64,000 nt of DNA from Fulvivirga ulvae (lineage in GTDB: Bacteria > Bacteroidota > Bacteroidia > Cytophagales > Cyclobacteriaceae). The notes below the pieces were generated by a model. The model was not told the origin of the DNA. It did not search any database and saw only the letters and a program-made list of their open reading frames with translations. Each line of letters begins with the position of its first letter. Position 1 is the first letter of the stretch. A program made the translations under genes and the position numbers. Below are positions 17,467-25,491 of the stretch, in pieces. Location of the stretch: positions 124,001-188,000 of the forward strand of contig NZ_CP089981.1 of the NCBI RefSeq assembly GCF_021389975.1. The letters run 5' to 3'.

Positions 17467-17762
17467 ATGAAAATCAGCACTTATATTATAGATGCCTTTA
17501 CGGATGAAGCTTTCAAGGAAACCCCACAGGTGTATACCTTGCGGATCCGTGGATAGGCATTTATGAAGACCTGGCGACCGGGGCAGCCCATTCCATACTG
17601 GCAAAACATTGGGGCCACCTGCTGGACAAAAAAAGAAATGAATGAAGGCTTACCAGGTTTCAAATAGGGGGCCATTTGCAGCTCAAAATAATCAGTGATA
17701 CAGAGCTTGAAACTATAAGCCAGGCCCTATGTATAGCAAAACATCTCAGCCGCGAGCGTTGA
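17467..17762 (+). pseudogene. PhzF-family protein remnant
   Basis: The start codon at 17467 opens MKISTYIIDAFTDEAFK, matching the N-terminus of PhzF-family isomerase/epimerase proteins, but the frame ends at a TAG after 29 codons. In another frame EDLATGAAHSILAKHWG (about 17560-17615) matches the conserved C-terminal ED-x-TG-x-AH region. After further shifts AYQVSNRGG and HLQLKIISDTELETISQAL carry on to a TGA at 17760. The bulk of the middle of the protein (normally about 270-300 residues in total) is missing. The gene is therefore dead, with one large deletion and at least two frameshifts. The 217 nt before it show nothing else. Confidence 0.75.
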
Positions 17763-17777
17763 TCTGACCGCGGCTGA
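17746..17777 (-). terminator. Hairpin terminator of the PadR-permease operon
   Basis: TCAGCCGCG (17746-17754) and CGCGGCTGA (17769-17777) form a perfect 9-bp stem, followed on the minus strand by GATGTTTTGC. It lies just after the permease stop codon and overlaps the 3' end of the PhzF remnant. Confidence 0.6.
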
Positions 17778-17785
17778 AGTATTGC

Positions 17786-20449
17786 TTATTCGTATTTCAA
17801 TGTCTCTGCGGGATTGGCTAAGGCCGTTTTGATTGCATGATAACTTACCGTAGCAAGCGCCACCAATAATCCTGCAACCATACTAACCACAAACAGCTCC
17901 CAGCCCATGGCTATGGAAAATTTAAAATCGGCCAGCCATTGATCCATCACGTACCAGGACAAGGGTGCCGCAAGGGTAAAGGCAATTAACGCCAGCCATA
18001 CATACTGCTTGTTGAGCAACACAAAGATGCTCATAAGCTCAGCACCCAGCACTTTTCTGATACCTATCTCCTTGGTTCTGTTCATGGCATTGATACCTGC
18101 CAAACCAAACAGTCCGAAACATGAGATCAATATAGCAAAAGCAGTAGACAGGCCCATGATATTCATCCAGCGTTTATAAGACGCATATTGTTTGGCAACA
18201 TCTTCGTCTATGAAAGTATAATCGAAAGGCTTATCAGGAGCCAGCTCATTCCACAGGCTTCTTACTTTATCTATAGATTCCGGGATATTGCCGTGATCGA
18301 TCTTTACAAGCATGGTGGTCTGGAAGCCTGCATCTTTTGTATTCATTGTCATAAGCAGCGGCTCTATTTCATTCTCCAGTGAAAGGAAGTGGTAATCTTT
18401 AACTACTCCAATGATTTTAGGCCCCAGACCAGTACTGTCTTCACGCCAGTTAAGATGCTCTTGCAGCGGGTTTTCCCATCCCATATCCCTTACCAGCGCT
18501 TCGTTGACAATCAAAGCGCTGCTGTCAGAGGCCAGATTAGGATCAAAATTTCTGCCTTCCACCAGGGTCAGCTCCAGAGTTGGTACATAGTACGGATCGG
18601 CAACATATACATAGGCCAGTTTTTGTTCGCCATTAATTTCATACCCACTTCTGGACCATCCCTGATTGAAAGAGGAATTGGTACCGGTAACGGAAATGAC
18701 GGAAGGCTCCTGCGCTGCATAATTTCTAAATCGTTCGACCATCTTATTGCCCTCTTTGCTGTATCCGGTTTGTGTGGGAATGGCCAGCACCTGGTCTTTG
18801 TTATAGCCAAGATCTTTAGCCGTAATATATTGCATCTGCCGGTACATGATCACCGAGCTGATGATCAAAAAAGCTGAAAGTGCAAATTGAAGTACTACCA
18901 GGGGTTTGGTAAATACAGCATTAAGTTTGGAAGTGAAGCCACCTTTGAGCACTTGCACAGGCCGGAAAGAGGATAGGAAAAAGGCGGGATAACTTCCAGC
19001 CAGCAAACCTATCAGCAGGGTTACTGCAAAGCTCACCGCCAGCAGGCCGGATATGCTGGCTCCGCCGAGAGTTATGCCCTTATTGGTAAATTCATTAAAC
19101 GACGGCAGGAATACAACCACAAGTCCTAATCCTATAATCATGGAAATAAGGGCGAGTACTATGGATTCAAAGCCAAACTGATAGATTAACTGTCCCTTTT
19201 TGGCTCCTGCTGCTTTTCTTATCCCTACCTCTGTCCTGCGGGCAGTTGAAGTAGTGAGTGCCAGGGAAATGTAGTTGATGCAGGCAATGATAAGGATGAG
19301 GATGGCAATACCTCCCAATATCAGGGAGTATTGAGGATCACTGGTTTTCTGCCACGATACTTTGGTATTCAGGTGGATGTCCGACAGGTTAGAGTACTGC
19401 AGTTCCAGCAGCTTGACATCATCGGGCAAATTGCTATTCTCTCTCCATTCTTCCAGATCTTCAGCTATGTATTTTTCAATCACCTTATCCAGATTGGCAC
19501 TGAACTGCTTCATGTCAGCCCCTTCGGTCAATTGCACAAAAGTCGGTGTCGAGTAGTTGCCCCACTGGTTAATGTTCCTTTCATAAAACATCCTGTTCTC
19601 CTGAGAGATCAGCACTTCAAAGCTAAAGCTGGAATTAGCCGGGGCTTCCTGTATCACACCTGTCACTGTATAGGTGGCCACCCCGTTAACATCTATCTCT
19701 ACCGCTTTACCGATGGGGTCCTCATCACCAAAGTACTTTTCTGCTATTGCAGGGGTAATCACAGCCTCGTACTTATCTTTAAATACCTTTTCAGCATCTC
19801 CCTGTAAAAGAGGAAATGAAAACATTTTAAAGAAATCGGCATCTACATAAGTGAGCTTTTCGGTAAATACTTTTTCGCCATACCTAAAAACCCCACGTCC
19901 GCCCGAATTATACCTTGTGCCCATCTCCACTTCCGGTAAATCGTCCTTAAGTACCTGCATCAGGCCGGTTTGCAGGTATGCCGAGTGGCGGTATGGGTAC
20001 TCTTTATCTTCTGACCACCGGTCATAGCTTTTCTCTTCTACCCTGAAAATCCTGGCCTTATTGACATGAAACTGGTCAAAGCTTTGTTCATCCTGGATAA
20101 ACAGGTAAATGAGTATACAAAAGGCTATGCCTATGCTTAGGCCAAAGGCATTAATGAAGGAATATAGTTTCCGTTTTCTGATATTGCGTATCGCAATTTT
20201 GAAATAACTGAGTAACATAATAGTGTTGATTATTTTGAGTTTGAATTTGTTTCTCAGGATGATGCCTGGACGGAAAAACCGGACCACATTCCACACAAAC
20301 CTTCGCCTGGCCTTTCTTTCGCCATAAAGCTCCAGCTCATTTTCAAATTGCTCCAGCAGGTCTCCGAGCACACATTCGAAAAGTCTGTCCGGGCAAAACC
20401 ACTCCAGAAAATCGATAGCCCATTTTGGCGGTTGTACAGATGTTTTCAT
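17786..20449 (-). CDS. FtsX-family ABC transporter permease with permease prefix domain
   Basis: The 887-residue protein begins with a permease prefix domain (about residues 1-75, WAIDFLEWFCPDRLFECVLGDLLEQFE), which is seen in permeases paired with PadR regulators. Then come a first membrane helix, a MacB-type periplasmic domain, three FtsX membrane helices (about 375-500), a second periplasmic domain, and a last set of FtsX helices. The repeated motifs RRTEVGIRKAAGA and RTKEIGIRKVLGA mark the two FtsX halves. No ATPase gene is adjacent. The start overlaps the PadR stop by 4 nt (ATGA), indicating translational coupling. Export of peptides, lipids or drugs is a family-based guess. Confidence 0.88.
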   Translation of the reverse strand: MKTSVQPPKWAIDFLEWFCPDRLFECVLGDLLEQFENELELYGERKARRRFVWNVVRFFRPGIILRNKFKLKIINTIMLLSYFKIAIRNIRKRKLYSFINAFGLSIGIAFCILIYLFIQDEQSFDQFHVNKARIFRVEEKSYDRWSEDKEYPYRHSAYLQTGLMQVLKDDLPEVEMGTRYNSGGRGVFRYGEKVFTEKLTYVDADFFKMFSFPLLQGDAEKVFKDKYEAVITPAIAEKYFGDEDPIGKAVEIDVNGVATYTVTGVIQEAPANSSFSFEVLISQENRMFYERNINQWGNYSTPTFVQLTEGADMKQFSANLDKVIEKYIAEDLEEWRENSNLPDDVKLLELQYSNLSDIHLNTKVSWQKTSDPQYSLILGGIAILILIIACINYISLALTTSTARRTEVGIRKAAGAKKGQLIYQFGFESIVLALISMIIGLGLVVVFLPSFNEFTNKGITLGGASISGLLAVSFAVTLLIGLLAGSYPAFFLSSFRPVQVLKGGFTSKLNAVFTKPLVVLQFALSAFLIISSVIMYRQMQYITAKDLGYNKDQVLAIPTQTGYSKEGNKMVERFRNYAAQEPSVISVTGTNSSFNQGWSRSGYEINGEQKLAYVYVADPYYVPTLELTLVEGRNFDPNLASDSSALIVNEALVRDMGWENPLQEHLNWREDSTGLGPKIIGVVKDYHFLSLENEIEPLLMTMNTKDAGFQTTMLVKIDHGNIPESIDKVRSLWNELAPDKPFDYTFIDEDVAKQYASYKRWMNIMGLSTAFAILISCFGLFGLAGINAMNRTKEIGIRKVLGAELMSIFVLLNKQYVWLALIAFTLAAPLSWYVMDQWLADFKFSIAMGWELFVVSMVAGLLVALATVSYHAIKTALANPAETLKYE

Positions 20450-20778
20450 AGGTCTGCAAATTTTAGCTGTGGCAGTAGTTTCCAGAGTTCCATACGCTTT
20501 TCTTGGATGGCATGCAGCATATTCAACCCCGCATTGGTAATGGTAAAAATCCGCTTTCGCCTGCCTCCCCGGATAGCCGTGGCCCCTCCCATCGATGACT
20601 TTACATACCCTTTATCTTCCAGACGATACAGCGTAACATGTACGGCACTGAGGTTAACCTCCCTCTCCATGCGGCCCCTGATCTCGTTCACAATAGCATT
20701 GCCGTAAGCCTCCTCTCTCAGAATACCTACCATGGTAAGCACCAACTCTTCGAACTCTCCTAAATATGTTTTCTCCAT
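20446..20778 (-). CDS. PadR-family transcriptional regulator
   Basis: This 110-residue winged-helix protein carries LGEFEELVLTMVGILREEAYG at the N-terminus, a DNA-contacting segment VNLSAVHVTLYRLEDKGYV, and the wing GGRRKRIFTITNAG, all typical of PadR. It is the first gene of a coupled pair with the FtsX permease, which carries the matching prefix domain, so it most likely represses its own operon until an inducer binds. A TATATTTG box and an ATTTGT/ACAAAT inverted repeat lie directly before the start. Confidence 0.92.
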   Translation of the reverse strand: MEKTYLGEFEELVLTMVGILREEAYGNAIVNEIRGRMEREVNLSAVHVTLYRLEDKGYVKSSMGGATAIRGGRRKRIFTITNAGLNMLHAIQEKRMELWKLLPQLKFADL

Positions 20779-20805
20779 TTGTATATAAATTGTAAAACAA
20801 ATATA
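20777..20805 (-). promoter_or_regulatory. padR promoter and candidate autoregulatory site
   Basis: The minus-strand TATATTTG (20805-20798) fits the -7 box and lies about 20 nt before the start codon. ATTTGT (20777-20782) and ACAAAT (20797-20802) form an inverted repeat spanning from the box to the start codon, a good place for repression by PadR. Confidence 0.45.
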
Positions 20806-20870
20806 TAAAAATTTATCCTCGCATATTTTTCCTCACGAAATGCTTATGGGATACTGCAATTTCGATGATA

Positions 20871-20904
20871 CAGGTCACGACACAAAACCCGTTGCCGTGA
20901 CCTG
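20871..20904. repeat. Inverted repeat in the padR upstream gap
   Basis: CAGGTCACG (20871-20879) and CGTGACCTG (20896-20904) are perfect inverted copies 16 nt apart. No U-run follows on either strand. It may be an operator or a relic hairpin. Nothing else is seen between 20806 and 21032. Confidence 0.35.
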
Positions 20905-21032
20905 ATGGATAACCTGCCTGAACCTGCATTTTTCTGTACTGATCTGTAAGGGTTACTCTGTGCATGCCTGCCATCTTTACTTTCCATGTTCCCATCTAAC
21001 CGGTCCACTATCGGTCCAATCCTTATTAAAAG

Positions 21033-21731
21033 TTGGCTCTGCTGTACCAACCCGGCACCTCTGAAAAATTTCACGATATTCATGAAGCATATCAGGTTTT
21101 AGGAAATGAGGGAAGGCGGCTGCAGTATGATCTCTTGCTTAACAGTGCTGCCCGACAAAACGAATCAACCAGGCACACACCCCACAAACAAAGCAAGTGG
21201 CCCCCTGTACACGGGCCCTCCGGAACACCTACAAAAGAGGAGTATGAAGAAAGTGTCTGGCCTTATCTGAAGTATTTTACATACTTCGCCAAAGTAGCTC
21301 TTATATTTAGTCCTTTTATAATCGCAGACTGCTATCTCCCACACCGTGAAAGCATTGAGGTTGTAAGTAAAGTGGAAAAGATTCATTCAACGGAATTTCC
21401 AAAGAAGCACTATCAGACAAATGTTTTTGTACTAACGTTTGAAGATTTAAGATTTCAAATTCCCAAAGAGCATTATGCAACTTTTGATATAAATGATCAG
21501 GTGATAGTAATACGCTCTTTTATAACCAATAATGATATAAGCATAGCAAAAGTCTCCATGACTGACTATTCCGTCAAGGCATTTAAAAGTATCTATGGCC
21601 CAAAAATGATTATGATCTTCTTTCTTACCTTTTGTTCATTCGGAACTTTTGGTCACCCTACATTGCATGGGAAAATGAGTTTCGGAGTAGCCAGTGTTTT
21701 TTTATTGATCGTGGTTTTTGCCTTACTTTAG
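21033..21731 (+). CDS. J-domain remnant membrane protein, N-terminally truncated
   Basis: The frame opens with a TTG at 21033, two codons after an in-frame TAA. Its first residues, LALLYQPGTSEKFHDIHEAY, match helix II to helix III of a DnaJ J-domain, ending QVLGNEGRRLQYDLLL. The HPD tripeptide and the first helix are missing; YHPDKN of normal J-domains is reduced to YQP. No other frame upstream supplies them. The remaining 190 residues look intact: a Pro-rich linker, a hydrophobic helix (about 82-100), a soluble stretch, and two C-terminal helices. It is probably a gene that lost its 5' end by deletion, and cannot act as a normal Hsp70 co-chaperone. Function of the membrane part is unknown. 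Confidence 0.5.
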   Translation: MALLYQPGTSEKFHDIHEAYQVLGNEGRRLQYDLLLNSAARQNESTRHTPHKQSKWPPVHGPSGTPTKEEYEESVWPYLKYFTYFAKVALIFSPFIIADCYLPHRESIEVVSKVEKIHSTEFPKKHYQTNVFVLTFEDLRFQIPKEHYATFDINDQVIVIRSFITNNDISIAKVSMTDYSVKAFKSIYGPKMIMIFFLTFCSFGTFGHPTLHGKMSFGVASVFLLIVVFALL

Positions 21732-21767
21732 TTTAGTTTTATTTTTGCTAACTAAGCTGACGTACCC

Positions 21768-22700
21768 ATGTTAAAACCGATATACCCTCTTCTGCTGACA
21801 TTGCTGTGCTGTACTACACTTTACAGCCAAAAGGCAAGTGATACCTCTGCCCAACTTTTTGAGCCAGCACTTATTTCCACCAAATATCCTAACCGGGACA
21901 TCGCCATATCAGCAGACGGCAATGAAGTGTTTTATACTTTACAAAGCTATAAGCGTGAGATCAGCGTTATCATGCGACTGACTAAAGTCAAAGGAAAGTG
22001 GTCTAAACCTCAAGTGGCCCCGTTCTCAGGACAATACAGTGACCTGGAGCCTGCTTTTTCTCCAGATGGCACACGACTGTATTTTGTCAGTAACCGTTCG
22101 GCAGACGGCAACACAAAAAAGGATTATGACATTTGGTATGTGGAAAGAAATAAAGACACATGGGGAGAACCCAAAAGCATCGGTTCGCCCATCAATACGG
22201 ATATGAATGAGTTTTACCCTTCAGTAACCAGCAACGGTGACCTGTACTTCACGGCTGAATATGAAGGCAATAAGGGTAAGGAAGATATCTATGTAAGCCG
22301 CCTGACAGATGGCAAGTATTCTAAGCCTGAGAGCATTTCCGAAGCCGTCAACAGCGAAACCTACGAGTTTAATGCCTTTATTGCACCTGACGAGAGTTAT
22401 ATCCTGTTCACCTCGTATGGCAGGTCTGACGACATGGGAGGCGGCGATCTCTACATCAGCAAAAAAGGCGAGCAGGGCGAATGGCTGCCCGCTCACCGGC
22501 TATCTAATGCTGTAAACTCAACTGCCCTGGACTATTGCCCGTTTGTATCTGCTGATGGCAAATACCTTTATTTTACGAGCAACAGAAGTGCTATAAAACA
22601 AGCAAAGGACTATCAAACCATTGTGGACATGATGGAAAGTGTTGAAAATGGCTTTGATAATGTTTATCGCATCAGCTGGGATAAAATCCTAAGTAAATAG
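21768..22700 (+). CDS. Secreted PD40/WD40-like beta-propeller protein
   Basis: This 310-residue protein has a signal peptide (to about residue 20, TTLYS). Repeated TolB/PD40 blade motifs follow: DIAISADGNEVFYT, EPAFSPDGTRLYFVS, YPSVTSNGDLYFT, NAFIAPDESYILFTS and CPFVSADGKYLYFTS. Five blades with the N-terminal strand suggest a six-bladed propeller in the periplasm. PD40 repeats in Bacteroidota occur in envelope and gliding proteins, but this one lacks an OmpA domain. It starts 37 nt after the J-domain remnant and may share its transcript. Specific role unknown. Confidence 0.75.
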   Translation: MLKPIYPLLLTLLCCTTLYSQKASDTSAQLFEPALISTKYPNRDIAISADGNEVFYTLQSYKREISVIMRLTKVKGKWSKPQVAPFSGQYSDLEPAFSPDGTRLYFVSNRSADGNTKKDYDIWYVERNKDTWGEPKSIGSPINTDMNEFYPSVTSNGDLYFTAEYEGNKGKEDIYVSRLTDGKYSKPESISEAVNSETYEFNAFIAPDESYILFTSYGRSDDMGGGDLYISKKGEQGEWLPAHRLSNAVNSTALDYCPFVSADGKYLYFTSNRSAIKQAKDYQTIVDMMESVENGFDNVYRISWDKILSK

Positions 22701-22742
22701 TATTTACCCACAATCTGGTGGCAAAAACATTAACAGGTCATC

Positions 22743-23201
22743 TCAATTTTTACCAGTCTTTTGGCGTGGCATATTACCTGGCTTTGAAAGCGTATATTGT
22801 CTCATGTCATTTAGAAGTGACAATTCAATAACAGGGAATTCTTCATTGCTGTCATTGTCGAACCATTCGCAATATTCATATACCGCGGAAAATTCTCCAG
22901 GAGACGCGTCAGTCATGAAGCATACCATGCCCCACCTTGTATCAAGCTCAGCAGAATCTTCCAATAAAATTTTGGCCTGATCGCCAATTTCAACATGCAG
23001 TTGCTTAAGCGCCAATACAACTTTATCTAAATTCCTTTCCTTTTTGTCGATCCAAATATCAAAGCTGTCCCCATTATTTTCATAGCCATGACACTGAGCG
23101 GCATAGCCACCTACCACTATGTATTTTACCTTGTGCTCATTAAACCGAGCTATTAATTCATCGTACGGGGACGTATCACCATATGCCATACTTTTAATCA
23201 T
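22743..23201 (-). CDS. Nucleotidyltransferase-fold protein
   Basis: This 152-residue protein has the core of the minimal-nucleotidyltransferase fold: KYIVVGGYAAQCHGY followed by GDSFDIWID at about residues 26-52. The usual pattern is GG...TxDIDL; here the first acidic residue is kept (D in FDIW) and the next is D52, so catalysis is possible but not certain. Its start codon overlaps the stop of the upstream LRR protein gene by 8 nt, so the two are translationally coupled. The frame has a second ATG at residue 5. Similar proteins appear as antitoxin-like or abortive-infection nucleotidyltransferases (family knowledge). No partner toxin of the HEPN type is seen. Confidence 0.65.
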   Translation of the reverse strand: MIKSMAYGDTSPYDELIARFNEHKVKYIVVGGYAAQCHGYENNGDSFDIWIDKKERNLDKVVLALKQLHVEIGDQAKILLEDSAELDTRWGMVCFMTDASPGEFSAVYEYCEWFDNDSNEEFPVIELSLLNDMRQYTLSKPGNMPRQKTGKN

Positions 23202-24855
23202 TTTGAGCTACCAATCGTTTACCATATTCATCCACAATTGCAATGTCCGGCCTTAAAGCATTTAATCCTTTTACAGCCTTTAACGAGCTCTCGCTAATAA
23301 TTACTTTTTTCAAAGCACTAATTTTCGCCAGTGCCTCAAAGCCTTTTATCCCGGCATTATCATATACATTTAGCTCTTCCAGTGAGCCGCATGGGGCCAG
23401 TGGTGTGAGATCTTTGACTTTGTTTTTTGAAATATCCAGCTCTTTTAACTTTGAGAGTAGTGAGAGTGCCTCCACGGATTTGATTTTATTTTCCTTAACC
23501 TTAAGAATCTCTAAAGCCGGCATCTGCTCAATACCTTTTAAATCAGTAAGTAAATTATTATCTAAAGATAATTTACTGAGCTTTGTCAACGGCTTTATAG
23601 ATGGAATCTTCTTTATTTCATTTCCATTCAAGGTCATATCAGTGGCTATGGTAAACCTATCAATAAAAGATATGTCCTTCAAATCCAGGTAAAACAAACC
23701 TACCCTCAGCAAAGCTGCTGCTTTTTGAATAGCCTCAAGACTAACCTTCCCCTGGTGCCCGATCTTCTTTTTCAGTTCGTTCTGAGCTTTTCTAGGAATC
23801 GCCTGCCACCATGTTGTTAAATCCGAATCACTCATCTGAACTGTTTCAGCAAAGTTCTGAGTCAGTAAATTAACCACCTCGTTGATGATGTCCTTATGCA
23901 CAAGTTTTCCAGTAGCCTCAGCCTTGAGGTCAGCTATAATGGATTCGATGACTTTCACAAAGTTGTCAGGGCTTGCTCCTTTTATAGCATTATAAATAGC
24001 CATTGCCTCTTCCTTCCTGCCTTGTGCCAGAAAGGCTTTTGCCAAAACATGTTTTGTAAAACTCCAGTCCCCAAACCGCTTCTCAGCTTTTAAATGAATC
24101 AAACGAGTATCCAGAAAAGCTTCCAGCTTTTCAAAGCTTTCTGCCCTAAAATAGGTTTCATACAACCTGTAATTGACGTAATAGGAAGTCGAAGGGCGCT
24201 CATTCATTATCCGTATGTAATATTCCTCCGCGCTATTAAAATTGTTTAGGACTAAATGTGTATCTCCAAGCAACAACAGGCTTTTTTCAAGGATATCATA
24301 ATCCTCATTCTTCGTCACCGCAACTTTATCTGTAAACGCATTTCTCTCCTTTTCAAGCCGATCTATAGCCCCTTGGTAATTATTAGCTTTAAAAAATTTA
24401 TTGCTTTCCTTATAGGCTTTCACCAGTTTGGCAAATGGCGTTTCCGCTTCGGGAGGGTATAAACCTTTTAAAAAATCCTGAAATGTGGGAGCAAAATCAT
24501 TGACATACCCCGAATCCAAAATATATACAGGATACCCCGGTTTTTCCAGTTCTATTGCTGCAAAGGGCCTTCCATATCTCCCATTAATTTTAGCCACGGG
24601 CAAAAGGCTTTGGGTTTCTTCGGGAGCAAAATCTTCCAGATAGTTCTTGTACTCCTCCAGCATAGGTTTGGGCTTCGAGAATGTAATTGCTCTGGTAGCT
24701 GCTGCATTCCAGCTATCAGGATTATAAATCCCATAACCTTCATACTTTTTAAATTCTCCCGAAACAAAAAAAGACCGGATTTCTTCCGGAAATTTCTTGC
24801 CTGTAAACCTTTCAATCGTGTCTGTTAAATTTTGTCCCTCTTTGTCTTGTTCCAT
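23194..24855 (-). CDS. SUKH-like, TPR and leucine-rich-repeat protein
   Basis: This 553-residue protein shows three parts. The first 130 residues resemble a SMI1/KNR4 (SUKH) domain, with LLPVAKINGRYGRPFAAIEL and YPVYILDSG...TFQDFL. Residues about 135-300 are helical pairs of TPR type (LLLLGDTHLVLNNFNSAEEY, KAFLAQGRKEEAMAIYNAI). Residues about 400-540 contain five or six 21-22-residue leucine-rich repeats of internalin style (KLSLDNNLLTDLKGIEQ, LKELDISKNKVKDLTPL). There is no signal peptide, so it is cytoplasmic. SUKH domains often act as immunity proteins to secreted toxins, and the repeats suggest protein binding. It is the first gene of a coupled pair with the nucleotidyltransferase-fold protein. 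Confidence 0.65.
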   Translation of the reverse strand: MEQDKEGQNLTDTIERFTGKKFPEEIRSFFVSGEFKKYEGYGIYNPDSWNAAATRAITFSKPKPMLEEYKNYLEDFAPEETQSLLPVAKINGRYGRPFAAIELEKPGYPVYILDSGYVNDFAPTFQDFLKGLYPPEAETPFAKLVKAYKESNKFFKANNYQGAIDRLEKERNAFTDKVAVTKNEDYDILEKSLLLLGDTHLVLNNFNSAEEYYIRIMNERPSTSYYVNYRLYETYFRAESFEKLEAFLDTRLIHLKAEKRFGDWSFTKHVLAKAFLAQGRKEEAMAIYNAIKGASPDNFVKVIESIIADLKAEATGKLVHKDIINEVVNLLTQNFAETVQMSDSDLTTWWQAIPRKAQNELKKKIGHQGKVSLEAIQKAAALLRVGLFYLDLKDISFIDRFTIATDMTLNGNEIKKIPSIKPLTKLSKLSLDNNLLTDLKGIEQMPALEILKVKENKIKSVEALSLLSKLKELDISKNKVKDLTPLAPCGSLEELNVYDNAGIKGFEALAKISALKKVIISESSLKAVKGLNALRPDIAIVDEYGKRLVAQND

Positions 24856-25020
24856 TGTCTTGTTTGATTAAATGCTTTTAAATAATGGAGATATAGGGGT
24901 TTTGAGGTCGTTAGGTAAATATTTCGCCATAATACTGATATTTTCATTAAATCAACTTAAATTTTTGCTTTTTAGCATAATTAATTGTCGAAACATATCG
25001 TACCTGACTCTTTTTTATTT

Positions 25021-25059
25021 TGATACAAATATTGTAGCAATGCTACAATATTTGTATCA
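25021..25059. promoter_or_regulatory. Perfect 39-bp palindrome, probable HxlR operator
   Basis: TGATACAAATATTGTAGCA (25021-25039) is followed by one A and then its exact reverse complement (25041-25059), a 19-bp arm on each side. It lies 53 nt before the HxlR gene start, in the 256-nt gap downstream of nothing on that strand. This is the only strong feature in 24856-25111. A dimeric or tetrameric winged-helix regulator could bind it; a transcribed hairpin is the alternative. Confidence 0.7.
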
Positions 25060-25111
25060 TTGCCAGAAGTTTGTAAAGGATGGTTAAAGCTAACACAAGC
25101 TCTGTACCAGC

Positions 25112-25480
25112 ATGAAAACAAACTCAATACTCGCGACTAAAGACCAAGGACTAAATATGAAAATACCCAAACCTGGGGCTCCGGTCAGGGGTTCGAAATC
25201 CGGTCAGCCTATTATGGCGCTGTTTGATCTGCTCGGCCGTAGCTGGGCCATGGGTGTAATCTGGAACCTCAACCATGGGCCATGTACCTTCAGGGAACTC
25301 CAGGTTCGCTGCAATACGGTATCGCCTACAACGTTGAATAGCAGGTTAAAGGAACTCACCAACGCATATATAATCGAAAGGTGCATGGAGGGATACCAGC
25401 TAACCCAGTCAGGAAAAGAACTTTATACTCTACTCAGCCCCCTGGGAGAGTGGTCACGAAAATGGGCTAAAAAATTCTGA
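25112..25480 (+). CDS. HxlR-family winged-helix regulator
   Basis: This 122-residue protein carries the HxlR core: IMALFDLLGRSWAMGVIWNL, FRELQVRCNTVSPTTLNSRL (recognition helix) and the wing ...YQLTQSGKELYTLLSPLGEWS. Cys residues at GPCTF and VRCNT could serve redox sensing as in some relatives (inference). An alternative start is the ATG at 25157 (MKIPKPGAP), which gives a more usual length. It is followed after 11 nt by the Nudix gene, so the two form an operon. The long palindrome upstream is its probable operator. Confidence 0.88.
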   Translation: MKTNSILATKDQGLNMKIPKPGAPVRGSKSGQPIMALFDLLGRSWAMGVIWNLNHGPCTFRELQVRCNTVSPTTLNSRLKELTNAYIIERCMEGYQLTQSGKELYTLLSPLGEWSRKWAKKF

Positions 25481-25491
25481 ACTCTATATCT

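Noticed and set aside
17786..20778. Complete ABC efflux system with the PadR-permease pair
   Set aside because: Only the permease and regulator are present; no ATP-binding subunit gene is seen nearby.
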